From: Evtepia sp. | GTDB lineage: Bacteria > Bacillota > Clostridia > Oscillospirales > Oscillospiraceae | Reading direction: 5' to 3' | DNA: 11,991 bases | Assembly: GCA_029256465.1 (NCBI GenBank) | Contig: JAQSXW010000011.1 | Span: forward strand, 1 to 11,991 | Part shown: piece by piece, positions 1-6,062 of the stretch | How the letters are laid out: each line of letters begins with the position of its first letter | Position numbering within the stretch: the first letter of the stretch is position 1 | The notes under the pieces: generated by a model | Databases searched by the model: none | The model's input: the letters and a program-made list of their open reading frames with translations, nothing else | Told to the model about the DNA's origin: nothing | Position numbers and translations under genes: made by a program

Positions 1-963
1 AGAAGGAGACATGGTATTGTAGAACATACGGTTCCGATCATAAATACCAGTAAGAATGAAATCTGTCAGCACGTTATTGCTGTTGGATGCACACAATAGT
101 TTTCCAAGGGGAACCCCCATCTGCTTGGCATAATAAGCCGCCAAAATGTTACCAAAGTTCCCAGTCGGTACACATACATTCACGACCTCTCCTTCCCTTA
201 TGGTTCCATTTTTAAGGAGGTCGCAATAAGCGGAGATATAATAGACCACCTGTGGTAGCACCCGTCCCCAGTTAATTGAGTTAGCAGAGGAAAGAAAATA
301 CCCCCGTTTCTCCAAATCCTCCCGCAGCATAACATCCGAGAACAGCTGCTTCACACCGGTCTGTGCATCATCAAAGTTTCCGTACACTGCGCAAACACCC
401 ACGTTTTCCCCTTCTTGGGTCTGCATCTGAAGTGCTTGGATTGCAGAGACTCCATCCTTTGGATAGAAAACCAGTATTTGGGTCTTTTCCACATCTCGGA
501 ATCCTTCCAGTGCCGCTTTGCCAGTATCACCCGAGGTGGCCACGAGAATACATACTGTCTTTTTTTCTTCCGTCTTTACCAAAGAAGCGGAAAGCAGATG
601 AGGTAACATTTGAAGCGCCATATCCTTAAATGCAGAGGTTGGCCCATGCCACAACTCAAGGCAGTGGGTATCTCCGTCAACTGTATAAACAGGGGCAATC
701 TGCGAATGGTCAAATTTTTCCTGGCTATATGCCTTTTCGGCGTATCGATTCAATTCTTGCCGGGAAAACCCTTCCAGAAATAGTTCCATAACATAGACAG
801 CCCGCTCCTGATAGCTCAAGCCTTGGAGGTCTCGAAGGGCATTCTCGGATAGTTTGGGAAGTTGCTCCGGTGTGAGCAATCCGCCATCTCTGGAGAGTCC
901 CTGTGCAATCGCCTCTGCTGCGCTCAAGTTCTTGCTTTTATCTCGTGTGCTTACATAGTACAT
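1..963 (-). CDS. thrC: Threonine synthase, 3' end cut off by the window edge
   Basis: Threonine synthase converts O-phosphohomoserine to threonine using pyridoxal phosphate (PLP), the last step of threonine biosynthesis in the cytoplasm. The reading frame starts with ATG at 963 (MYYVSTRD) and stays open for 321 codons to the first base of the window. The family's PLP motif GPTSAFKD is present, and Lys113 is the predicted Schiff-base lysine. Further on are an ATSGDTGKAA phosphate-binding stretch and a VCVPTGNFGN stretch, both typical of the family. Clostridial members are usually near 490-500 residues, so roughly the last third lies outside. The start overlaps the end of the M19 dipeptidase gene by 13 nt. 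A GAGGG about 13 nt upstream is a weak, distant ribosome-binding site, so translation may be coupled to the upstream gene. Family assignment is firm; it is the last visible gene of the ylqF operon. Confidence 0.95.
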   Translation of the reverse strand, partial: MYYVSTRDKSKNLSAAEAIAQGLSRDGGLLTPEQLPKLSENALRDLQGLSYQERAVYVMELFLEGFSRQELNRYAEKAYSQEKFDHSQIAPVYTVDGDTHCLELWHGPTSAFKDMALQMLPHLLSASLVKTEEKKTVCILVATSGDTGKAALEGFRDVEKTQILVFYPKDGVSAIQALQMQTQEGENVGVCAVYGNFDDAQTGVKQLFSDVMLREDLEKRGYFLSSANSINWGRVLPQVVYYISAYCDLLKNGTIREGEVVNVCVPTGNFGNILAAYYAKQMGVPLGKLLCASNSNNVLTDFILTGIYDRNRMFYNTMSPS

Positions 964-1895
964 ACTTCGTCCACAACCCTCATCAGATTTTTATAGTATA
1001 GTTTCTCAAGAAGTGTTTCACTATAATTACGCTGTAATAAGTATTCGTATAGCTTTCGAAGGCTGCCGATTCCCTCTTCCATACCTTCCGGCAATGTGTC
1101 GCATCCATCCCAATCTCCCCCCAAGGAAACGTGGTCTTCCCCGCCCAAAGACCAGAAATGATCCAAATGCGCAGTGATCGAGCCAAAGTCCGGATCTGGT
1201 CCTAAAAAATCGGTATATAGGTTTAGCCCTGCCACTCCCCCCACTTGAACCAAGGCCATGAACTGCGCATTAGTTAAGTTTCTAGGGTGATGGCATACTG
1301 CCCGGGCATTGGAATGGCTGGCTATCACTGGTTTTTCCGCTAAGTCTATCACGTCCCAAAAACCCGTGTCAGATAAATGGGAGACATCTACTAACATGCC
1401 AAGCTCCTGCATCCGCCTCGCAAACGCTTTCCCCAAAGGACTGAGCCCTCTCTCCGTCTCCTCAAGTGCTGAGCCTGACAAGAGATTGGACCGATTCCAA
1501 GTCAGATTTACTGCCCGCACTCCCAAGATATATGCGCGATCCAATTGCTCTAAGCTGCATCCCAACAAATCTGCACCTTCCACCGATAGAAACGCCGCCG
1601 ACTTTCCCTGCATAAACGCATTCTCAGCCTCGTTTCTGGTGCAGCAAAACGCAAGTTCTCTTTGATTCAGCTCTAGCTGATTGCAAAAGATCTGATATTC
1701 TAATGCAAAAATCTCTTCCATTCTCTGATCTGTCTTACCCTTTGCATCCTCAAAAATGGCAAAAAACTGAGCAGATGTAGTAAACTGTCTCATTCGCACA
1801 AGGTCTAAGTGTCCCTGCGGATTTTCCTTTAGTAAATTGGCATTTTGCTTGTAACATTGATAAATGGTATCACAGTGCGCATCAAATACTTTCAC
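951..1895 (-). CDS. Membrane dipeptidase (renal dipeptidase family, peptidase M19)
   Basis: A zinc-dependent dipeptidase of the amidohydrolase-fold M19 family, which cleaves dipeptides, including those with a D-residue at the C-terminal side. All expected metal-site elements are visible (numbered from the GTG start): HxD at His7/Asp9 (FDAHCDT), the bridging glutamate Glu106 (LSVEGAD), His173 (VDVSHLS), His194 (IASHSNARA), and an acidic GGDWDG motif near 259-264. There is no signal peptide or membrane segment, so it is probably cytoplasmic, as is common for bacterial M19 proteins. Length (314 aa) is normal. Two adjacent starts exist, TTG at 1898 and GTG at 1895. GTG is preferred because it lies 6-7 nt after a G7 tract serving as the ribosome-binding site. 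It begins 18 nt after the yraN stop and overlaps thrC at its end. The physiological substrate is not evident; recycling of peptides as an amino-acid source is an inference. Confidence 0.92.
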   Translation of the reverse strand: MKVFDAHCDTIYQCYKQNANLLKENPQGHLDLVRMRQFTTSAQFFAIFEDAKGKTDQRMEEIFALEYQIFCNQLELNQRELAFCCTRNEAENAFMQGKSAAFLSVEGADLLGCSLEQLDRAYILGVRAVNLTWNRSNLLSGSALEETERGLSPLGKAFARRMQELGMLVDVSHLSDTGFWDVIDLAEKPVIASHSNARAVCHHPRNLTNAQFMALVQVGGVAGLNLYTDFLGPDPDFGSITAHLDHFWSLGGEDHVSLGGDWDGCDTLPEGMEEGIGSLRKLYEYLLQRNYSETLLEKLYYKNLMRVVDEVCTM

Positions 1896-1902
1896 CAAAT
1901 AA

Positions 1903-1909
1903 CCCCCCC
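1903..1909 (-). promoter_or_regulatory. Homopolymeric G7 ribosome-binding site of the M19 gene
   Basis: Seven consecutive G on the minus strand precede the start codon. This can pair with the anti-Shine-Dalgarno pyrimidines partly through G-U pairs. The spacing is 4 nt to TTG (1898) and 7 nt to GTG (1895), which argues for GTG. A similar G7 tract precedes spoIIIAA in this window. Confidence 0.5.
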
Positions 1910-1913
1910 AAGA

Positions 1914-2282
1914 TCAAAAGGCATTTTCCCAGTATATGACCTCAGGGTGCTTCGTTTGACTGCCAAAGGGAGCGTAAACTTCTATCACATCAAAACGAGG
2001 CTGCAGCTTGGTTGGATGCTGTAGCAAATAAAGCTGGGCAGCAATCCGCAATTTCCTCTGTTTGGAAGGTGTCACAAAGGCTCTGGCTGGCGCAAACTGG
2101 TCATTTTTTCGAAGCTTGACTTCAATAAAACATAAAAAGCCTTTGTTTTGGGTAACCAAATCCAATTCCCCAAACCGACAGCGCCATCTAGATGCTAGAA
2201 TTTTAATCCTGCGTTTCTTCAAAAATGCCGCAGCCTGTTCTTCACCCCACAAGCCAAGGGTATTACTGCTTTCTTCACTCAT
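1914..2282 (-). CDS. yraN: YraN / UPF0102 family nuclease-fold protein
   Basis: A 122-aa protein of the UPF0102 (YraN) family, with a restriction-endonuclease-like fold related to Holliday-junction resolvases; its biochemical role is poorly defined. The conserved core is visible: an N-terminal GEEQAAAFL helix (13-21), GELDLV (38-43) with Glu39 and Asp41, and FIEVKLR (52-58) with Glu54 and Lys56, which together form the PD-(D/E)xK-type site; then a PRFDVIEV strand (95-102). Length is typical. Its ATG shares an ATGA overlap with the rnhB stop, and no good Shine-Dalgarno sequence is visible, so translation is likely coupled to rnhB. The rnhB-yraN pairing is common in Firmicutes and suggests, without proving, a role in DNA maintenance. 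Confidence 0.93.
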   Translation of the reverse strand: MSEESSNTLGLWGEEQAAAFLKKRRIKILASRWRCRFGELDLVTQNKGFLCFIEVKLRKNDQFAPARAFVTPSKQRKLRIAAQLYLLQHPTKLQPRFDVIEVYAPFGSQTKHPEVIYWENAF

Positions 2283-2881
2283 CGTTTTTTTAGAAAGGTC
2301 TGCCTATGTATCGGACAAGAACCATATTCCCGCAACCGTTCATAATGCAACTTGGTTGGATATCCTTTATGCCGTTCAAAGGCGTATTCTGGGTACAACT
2401 GAGCCATTTCGCACATATACCAGTCTCGGCTCACTTTCGCCAAAATCGAAGCTGCAGCAATGGAGGCACTCTTTTCATCCCCTTTAACTACCATCGCATT
2501 GGCAACTGTGATGCCGACATTTTTATTGCCATCAATGAGTGCAAAATCTGCACTCGGCTCCAAACTTTGAATGGCACGTTCCATCGCAAGCATTCGTGCA
2601 TTCAAAATATTGATTCTATCCACTTCTTTCTCATCTGCCCAAGCAACCGACCAAGCAAGCGCCCCTTCTGTGATCATCTCATATAAAACTTCTCTGCGTT
2701 TTTGCGGAACCTTTTTGGAATCATTGAGTCCTGGAAGTATGAGAGTTTGCGGCAGGATTACAGCCGCTGCATACACTCTACCAGCTAAAGGGCCGGCACC
2801 TGCTTCATCTACGCCACAGATTTTACCATAGCCTTGGGTGCGATACTCTGCCTCAATCACCCATAGATCTGGCGTCTTCAT
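2279..2881 (-). CDS. rnhB: Ribonuclease HII
   Basis: RNase HII cleaves the RNA strand of RNA-DNA hybrids and nicks DNA at single embedded ribonucleotides, starting ribonucleotide excision repair. The 200-aa length is usual. The four catalytic carboxylates are present by alignment with the E. coli enzyme from memory: Asp25 and Glu26 (GVDEAG), Asp117 (LIDGN), Asp135 (VVKGDEKS). The GLNDSKK motif (51-57), SIAAASILAKVSRD (140-153) and HKGYPT (171-176) are also family marks. The oddity is the motif after Asp-Glu: it reads DEAGAGPLAG instead of the usual DEAGRGPLAG, so the Arg of the GRG ribonucleotide-recognition motif is Ala29 here. The ATG at 2881 has GGAAGG about 10 nt upstream. It overlaps ylqF by 29 nt and yraN by 4 nt. 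Identification is firm; only the effect of the substitution is open. Confidence 0.96.
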   Translation of the reverse strand: MKTPDLWVIEAEYRTQGYGKICGVDEAGAGPLAGRVYAAAVILPQTLILPGLNDSKKVPQKRREVLYEMITEGALAWSVAWADEKEVDRINILNARMLAMERAIQSLEPSADFALIDGNKNVGITVANAMVVKGDEKSASIAAASILAKVSRDWYMCEMAQLYPEYAFERHKGYPTKLHYERLREYGSCPIHRQTFLKKR

Positions 2882-3752
2882 TCGGCTCAGCCTTCCTTTC
2901 CAAATCTTCCGGTAATTCTAAGGTCACACGCCCTAATTTCCCACCTCGGAATTCATCCAGTAGGATACTAGCCATGCAATCCAAGTCAACTTCTCCACCA
3001 GAAATGAGAAAGCCTCGCTTTTTACCTGCCGCTTCCAGAATCTCCCATCCGGTCATCTCTTTGGAAAGACTGATCTTATACCGCTCTACAAGCGCCCCTG
3101 GATTTCGCTCCCTAATGAGTTCCAAGAGATGACATGCCAAAGTTTCAGTATCTATAATAGCATCACGCACCGCACCGGTAAATGCCAGATACAATCCGGT
3201 TTTTTCATCTTCAAACTTCGGCCAGAGGATACCGGGCGTGTCCAAAAGTTCTAGCCCTTGCGAAACAGTCACCCATTGTTTCCCTCTGGTGACGCCAGGT
3301 CGATCTTGTGTCTTGGCAGACTTTCGTTTCGCAATCTTATTGATAAAGGTCGACTTGCCCACATTGGGGACCCCCACGACCATCGCCCGAATTGGTCTGC
3401 CGATCTGTCCTTTTTCTCGCCACTTGGCAATCTTTTCTTTCAATGCATGCTGTACCGTGACGGTAAACTGATTCACTCCAGTACCGGATTTCGCATCACT
3501 TTCCATCACAAAAAAACCGCAGCTACGAAAATACTCCGCCCAACGTTTGTTTTCTTCCGGATCTGCTTGATCAGCACGGTTCAGCACCACAACTCTGGGT
3601 TTTTCTCCCACCAAATCATCAATATCCGGGTTGCGACTAGAGATGGGGATGCGGGCATCAATGACTTCAGCCACAACATCAATCAATTTTAAATTACTTT
3701 CGATCATCCGCCGTGTTTTTGTCATATGACCGGGATACCACTGTATATTCAA
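2853..3752 (-). CDS. ylqF: Ribosome biogenesis GTPase YlqF/RbgA
   Basis: A circularly permuted GTPase needed for late assembly of the 50S subunit. The motifs appear in the permuted order G4-G5-G1-G2-G3: NRAD (58-61), SDAKSG (about 85-90), GVPNVGKST (127-135), Thr155 in RPGVT, DTPG (171-174). The C-terminal region ends in the family-like DEFRGGKLGRVTLE. The start chosen is TTG at 3752, giving the standard N-terminus NIQWYPGHM and 299 aa. GGAGGTG lies with 7 nt spacing in front of it. An in-frame GTG at 3788 would add 12 residues, but it has no ribosome-binding site and lies upstream of the predicted -10 box, so the transcript would lack it. First gene of the operon ylqF-rnhB-yraN-M19-thrC. Many Firmicutes have lepB between rplS and ylqF; it is absent here. 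Confidence 0.95.
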   Translation of the reverse strand: MNIQWYPGHMTKTRRMIESNLKLIDVVAEVIDARIPISSRNPDIDDLVGEKPRVVVLNRADQADPEENKRWAEYFRSCGFFVMESDAKSGTGVNQFTVTVQHALKEKIAKWREKGQIGRPIRAMVVGVPNVGKSTFINKIAKRKSAKTQDRPGVTRGKQWVTVSQGLELLDTPGILWPKFEDEKTGLYLAFTGAVRDAIIDTETLACHLLELIRERNPGALVERYKISLSKEMTGWEILEAAGKKRGFLISGGEVDLDCMASILLDEFRGGKLGRVTLELPEDLERKAEPNEDARSMGD

Positions 3753-3757
3753 ATCAA

Positions 3758-3764
3758 CACCTCC
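3758..3764 (-). promoter_or_regulatory. Ribosome-binding site deciding the ylqF TTG start
   Basis: GGAGGTG on the minus strand sits 7 nt (counted from GGAGG) before TTG at 3752. It is the only strong Shine-Dalgarno sequence in the area and supports the shorter protein over the in-frame GTG at 3788. Confidence 0.8.
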
Positions 3765-3779
3765 GGTATATTTCTCGTT

Positions 3780-3808
3780 ATTATACACAATTTAAGCTCC
3801 ACTGAAAA
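3780..3808 (-). promoter_or_regulatory. Vegetative (sigma-A type) promoter of the ylqF operon
   Basis: On the minus strand TTTTCA (3803-3808, four of six matches to the -35 consensus) is followed after exactly 17 nt by a perfect TATAAT (3780-3785). Transcription would start near 3773, about 20 nt before the TTG start, just leaving room for the ribosome-binding site. It lies downstream of the rplS terminator, so ylqF and the four genes behind it probably form their own transcription unit. Confidence 0.75.
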
Positions 3809-3863
3809 GAGGAAGCGAGAAAAAAGGTGTTCCAGCGTCCCTTACTTTACGGAGAATATATGG

Positions 3864-3898
3864 AAAAAGCGTTGCCGATCGAATTCGGCAACGCTTTT
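3864..3898 (-). terminator. Intrinsic terminator of rplS
   Basis: A perfect 14-bp inverted repeat (arms 3865-3878 and 3885-3898, 6-nt loop) with core GCGTTGCCGA. Read on the minus strand it is followed by a run of five T. It begins 15 nt after the rplS stop codon. In the plus direction the T tract is only four bases and no plus-strand gene ends here. Confidence 0.9.
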
Positions 3899-3913
3899 GA
3901 AGTGTACTAGATC

Positions 3914-4255
3914 TTACAGCTTCTCCTTAACCTTTGCACTCTTACCAACGCGGTCACGCAGATAATAAAGCTTTGCACGGCGGACCTTACCACGACGGAT
4001 GGTCTCTACCTTTTCAATGACAGGGGAATGAAGCGGAAACACCTTCTCCACGCCTACGCCGTAAGAAATGCGGCGAACGGTAAAAGTTTCAGCGATACCA
4101 CCATGCTTTTTTGCAATGACAGTACCCTCAAAAACCTGAATACGCTCACGGTTGCCTTCTTTCACCTTCAGGTGTACGCGAACCGTATCACCTACGGTAA
4201 CCGAAGGGACTTCTTCTCTCAAATGTTTTTCACTAAAGCTTTTCATCAAATCCAT
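3914..4255 (-). CDS. rplS: 50S ribosomal protein L19
   Basis: L19 sits at the 30S-50S interface of the ribosome. The protein has 113 aa, the usual size, with the signature [21 protein letters not shown] near the N-terminus, then [31 protein letters not shown] and the basic [14 protein letters not shown]-terminal part. The ATG at 4255 is chosen because it gives the family N-terminus ([13 protein letters not shown]) and is preceded by AGGAGG with about 9 nt spacing. An open frame extends to an ATG at 4342, but those 29 codons fall in the structured leader and do not resemble L19. In many bacteria rplS follows trmD; here it stands alone between a site-2 protease gene and the ylqF operon, with its own leader and terminator. 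Confidence 0.97.
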   Translation of the reverse strand: MDLMKSFSEKHLREEVPSVTVGDTVRVHLKVKEGNRERIQVFEGTVIAKKHGGIAETFTVRRISYGVGVEKVFPLHSPVIEKVETIRRGKVRRAKLYYLRDRVGKSAKVKEKL

Positions 4256-4277
4256 AGTTTGTTTCCTCCTATTATAT

Positions 4278-4330
4278 AGGCGTTCATTCCGACTATTCTC
4301 GCGCATTTGCGCAGTCGCAGAGGACCACCC
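4278..4330 (-). ncRNA. Structured 5' leader of rplS, likely the L19 autoregulatory leader
   Basis: The rplS leader folds into nested helices on the minus strand. An outer helix GGGTG (4330-4326) can pair with CGCCT (4282-4278) with two G-U pairs. A middle helix is perfect: CGACT (4317-4313) with AGTCG (4294-4290). A perfect inner hairpin is GCGC-AAAT-GCGC (4312-4301). The ribosome-binding site follows about 8 nt later. Firmicute rplS genes are known to carry a short L19 leader thought to bind L19 and repress its own translation. Position and general form fit, but I could not compare it with the family covariance model. Confidence 0.55.
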
Positions 4331-4350
4331 GTTCTGAAGCATTACAAGCT

Positions 4351-4379
4351 ATGCTAGCATATTACTTGCGAAAATGCAA
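4351..4379 (-). promoter_or_regulatory. Possible rplS promoter
   Basis: On the minus strand TTGCAT (4374-4379) and TAGCAT (4351-4356) are spaced 17 nt apart. A competing reading is TTGCTT (4378-4383) with TATGCT (4356-4361) at 16 nt. Neither is close to consensus. The -10 area is covered by a 12-bp perfect palindrome, TATGCTAGCATA (4350-4361). A promoter is expected because the upstream protease gene is probably sporulation-specific while L19 is needed in growth. Confidence 0.35.
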
Positions 4380-4404
4380 GCAATATTTGCGCTTTATCCT
4401 GGAT

Positions 4405-5055
4405 TTATGCATGATTTCGTCTGACTCCAGTTAGTAACCAGATTCCAGTTAAAAGCAGTGTAACGTTACCACCTAATCTGACCAGATGAAAAATACCAAG
4501 GGATAATAATCCAATGCTAAAAAGGGCGGAAATATAGTAATATACCTGCTCACCTTCCTGAAGTGAGAACCTCTTCAGAAGAAAAATTTTGAGCATTCGC
4601 CCTCCATCCAATGGCCCTGCGGGAAGCAAATTGAATACACCTACCGCTAGATTGAGTCCGGAAAACATGAGTACATTCTCATTTCTGCTATGTCCTACTG
4701 CACAGGAAGCACTGATCACGGCCAAGGCAAGGCTCATAATTGGCCCCGCTGCGGCAATCAGCAGTTCTTCCCGATAAGAAAACAGCCTCTTTCTTATGGG
4801 AAGGATTTCAGCTCCAATTATGGTGACATGGAACGCTTGTACCTTTCCGCCCAACAGATGAATGGCAAAAACGTGTCCCAGTTCGTGAAGGAAACAGGCC
4901 ACTAGCGCCCAAGGTACGATGTTCTGCTCGTCCAAAAACAATAAAATCCCGAGCAAAATCCCAAATCCGCCGCTGATTTGAACCTTTTTCTTCCCATCTA
5001 CTACTTTATTGTGCTTTGCTTTCAACATATAACGCTGGGTCAATCCGTTTCCCAT
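4405..5055 (-). CDS. Site-2 protease family zinc metalloprotease (M50), SpoIVFB-like
   Basis: An intramembrane metalloprotease. The catalytic HELGH motif is at 57-61, and the second family motif NLLPAGPLDGGR at 142-153 supplies the zinc-ligand Asp150. Hydrophobic segments at about 30-41, 46-69, 98-120, 128-147, 172-193 and 197-210 fit the six-helix core of the SpoIVFB group. In Bacillus, SpoIVFB sits in the mother cell-derived outer forespore membrane and cuts pro-sigma-K; that role here is inferred from the family, the upstream M23 partner and the sigma-E-like promoter. At 216 aa it ends right after the membrane core and lacks the C-terminal CBS domain of the roughly 290-aa Bacillus protein. 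The start is uncertain: ATG at 5055 overlaps the M23 gene by 50 nt with AGAAGG directly adjoining it; TTG at 5043 or ATG at 5028 are alternatives. Overlap implies co-translation with the M23 gene. Confidence 0.85.
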   Translation of the reverse strand: MGNGLTQRYMLKAKHNKVVDGKKKVQISGGFGILLGILLFLDEQNIVPWALVACFLHELGHVFAIHLLGGKVQAFHVTIIGAEILPIRKRLFSYREELLIAAAGPIMSLALAVISASCAVGHSRNENVLMFSGLNLAVGVFNLLPAGPLDGGRMLKIFLLKRFSLQEGEQVYYYISALFSIGLLSLGIFHLVRLGGNVTLLLTGIWLLTGVRRNHA

Positions 5056-5938
5056 CCTTCTTTAGCTCAAAATGCAGGTGAGCTCCTGTCGTGTTACCTG
5101 TAGCCCCAACTTTGGCAATCACTTGTCCATCCGCCACTTTCTGGCCCTTTTTGACGCAAAGTTCACTGCAATGCGCGTAAAAGCTGGTGATTCCATTGCT
5201 ATGCTTTAATTGTAGATAAAGGCCATAGGAAGGACTTTCTCCAACGTAATCCACCTCTCCTGCTGCAAAAGCCAGAATTGGCGTTCCTTCATTCGCCATG
5301 ATATCAATCCCTTCATGTTCCTTCCACTCTCCATCAATGGGATGGATCCGATATCCAAACCCAGAAGTGAGCACCCCCATTACAGGTGTCGTTGTTTCCT
5401 CTTCTAATAGTTTGGTGTCTTTGTTTTCTGTCTTTGCCTGTTTGTTTGTATCCGTTGGTAATGTCTCGACTACTTGGGGCTTTTGCTCACCCTGTGACTG
5501 ATTTTCGGGTTGCTGATTTGCATTAGCGGATGGCGGTACGACTTCTGGATTCTCTGGTGGGGAACCATTATCTGGTGACGCTCCCTGAGCATCACCTCCT
5601 TGTGGATCTTTTCCCGTTCCAAGTACTTCCGACCAAAATACCCCAAAGGTTTCGACAAAGGGTTCTCCCTCCGATACAGATTGCCCCACCTTGGAAAAGG
5701 CTGCTCGAAAATCCGTATTTTTATGAATCAACTCACCGACGGTGCTTCCAAGTGATGACAGATGTCCTTGCGGTAGCCCTCGTCCAAGAAAAACAATGCT
5801 AAACAGCAACACGCAGATCACCAACTGTGTCAATCTCCTTCGTTCACCCGGCGTAAGTGATTCTTGCTTACGGCGAGTCGGCTGCCGCTTAATCCGGCCT
5901 GCGGACCAATTCCTTGTCCTATCTTTTACTTCTGCCAT
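5006..5938 (-). CDS. Membrane-anchored M23 (LytM) peptidase, SpoIVFA-like
   Basis: Order of parts (numbered from ATG at 5938, 310 aa): a basic cytoplasmic N-terminus with many Arg/Lys (1-36), one membrane helix (about 37-53), an extracytoplasmic helical part to about 105, a Pro/Asn/Gln/Glu-rich low-complexity linker (about 105-185) and a C-terminal M23 domain (about 187-305) with SGFGYRIHP. The zinc and catalytic residues are all present: His208 and Asp212 (HEGID), His256 (YAHCS), His287 and His289 (HLHFE), so it may cut peptidoglycan cross-links. The next gene is a SpoIVFB-like protease, as in spoIVFA-spoIVFB, where SpoIVFA restrains the protease. A SpoIIQ-like role is the alternative, but the promoter looks like sigma-E rather than a forespore type. 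ATG at 5938 has GGGAGG 8 nt upstream; the in-frame ATG at 5959 has no good site and would lie only about 9 nt from the predicted transcript start. Confidence 0.85.
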   Translation of the reverse strand: MAEVKDRTRNWSAGRIKRQPTRRKQESLTPGERRRLTQLVICVLLFSIVFLGRGLPQGHLSSLGSTVGELIHKNTDFRAAFSKVGQSVSEGEPFVETFGVFWSEVLGTGKDPQGGDAQGASPDNGSPPENPEVVPPSANANQQPENQSQGEQKPQVVETLPTDTNKQAKTENKDTKLLEEETTTPVMGVLTSGFGYRIHPIDGEWKEHEGIDIMANEGTPILAFAAGEVDYVGESPSYGLYLQLKHSNGITSFYAHCSELCVKKGQKVADGQVIAKVGATGNTTGAHLHFELKKDGKRIDPALYVESKAQ

Positions 5939-5974
5939 ATATGTATCCTCCCGTCCCATGACAATGTTCTCTTC

Positions 5975-6003
5975 ATTTTATGGGACAGACTTCCGAGATA
6001 TGC
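5975..6003 (-). promoter_or_regulatory. Sigma-E-like promoter of the M23-M50 pair
   Basis: On the minus strand GCATATC (5997-6003) is followed after 14 nt by CATAAAAT (5975-5982). This fits the sporulation mother-cell sigma-E pattern ATA-N16-CATAnnnT exactly, and matches the fuller -35 form KMATATT in six of seven positions. The start would be near 5968, about 30 nt before ATG 5938 and its GGGAGG site. It lies in the 124-nt gap after spoIIIAB, which holds no other gene and no convincing terminator, so read-through from spoIIIAA-AB is also possible. Confidence 0.7.
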
Positions 6004-6062
6004 CTACGTACGAAACTCCAAACTAACTTTCTTATCTGATCAATTACTCTTCTAAGTATTAC

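Noticed and set aside
2062..2487. Plus-strand open frame spanning the yraN-rnhB junction
   Set aside because: It is antisense to two conserved genes and shows no family features; no promoter or ribosome-binding site precedes it.
3258..3692. Long plus-strand open frame opposite ylqF
   Set aside because: It lies wholly antisense to a well-supported GTPase gene, has no recognisable motif or ribosome-binding site, and its composition is that of a reversed coding strand.
4256..4342. N-terminal extension of L19 starting at ATG 4342
   Set aside because: The 29 extra residues do not resemble L19, they overlap the folded leader and the strong AGGAGG site, and ATG 4255 gives the normal family length.
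4366..4381. CTTGC-GCAAG hairpin after the M50 gene as a terminator
   Set aside because: The stem is only 5 bp and no T run follows on the minus strand; the bases are better explained as part of the rplS promoter region.
5374..5640. Low-complexity linker of the M23 protein as a DNA repeat array
   Set aside because: The Pro/Asn/Gln/Glu-rich stretch shows no exact tandem DNA repeats; it is ordinary flexible linker between membrane helix and catalytic domain.
5939..6062. Remnant of spoIIIAC or a small gene between spoIIIAB and the M23 gene
   Set aside because: No open frame with a spoIIIAC-like hydrophobic pattern is present; the gap is accounted for by a sigma-E-like promoter and the M23 leader.
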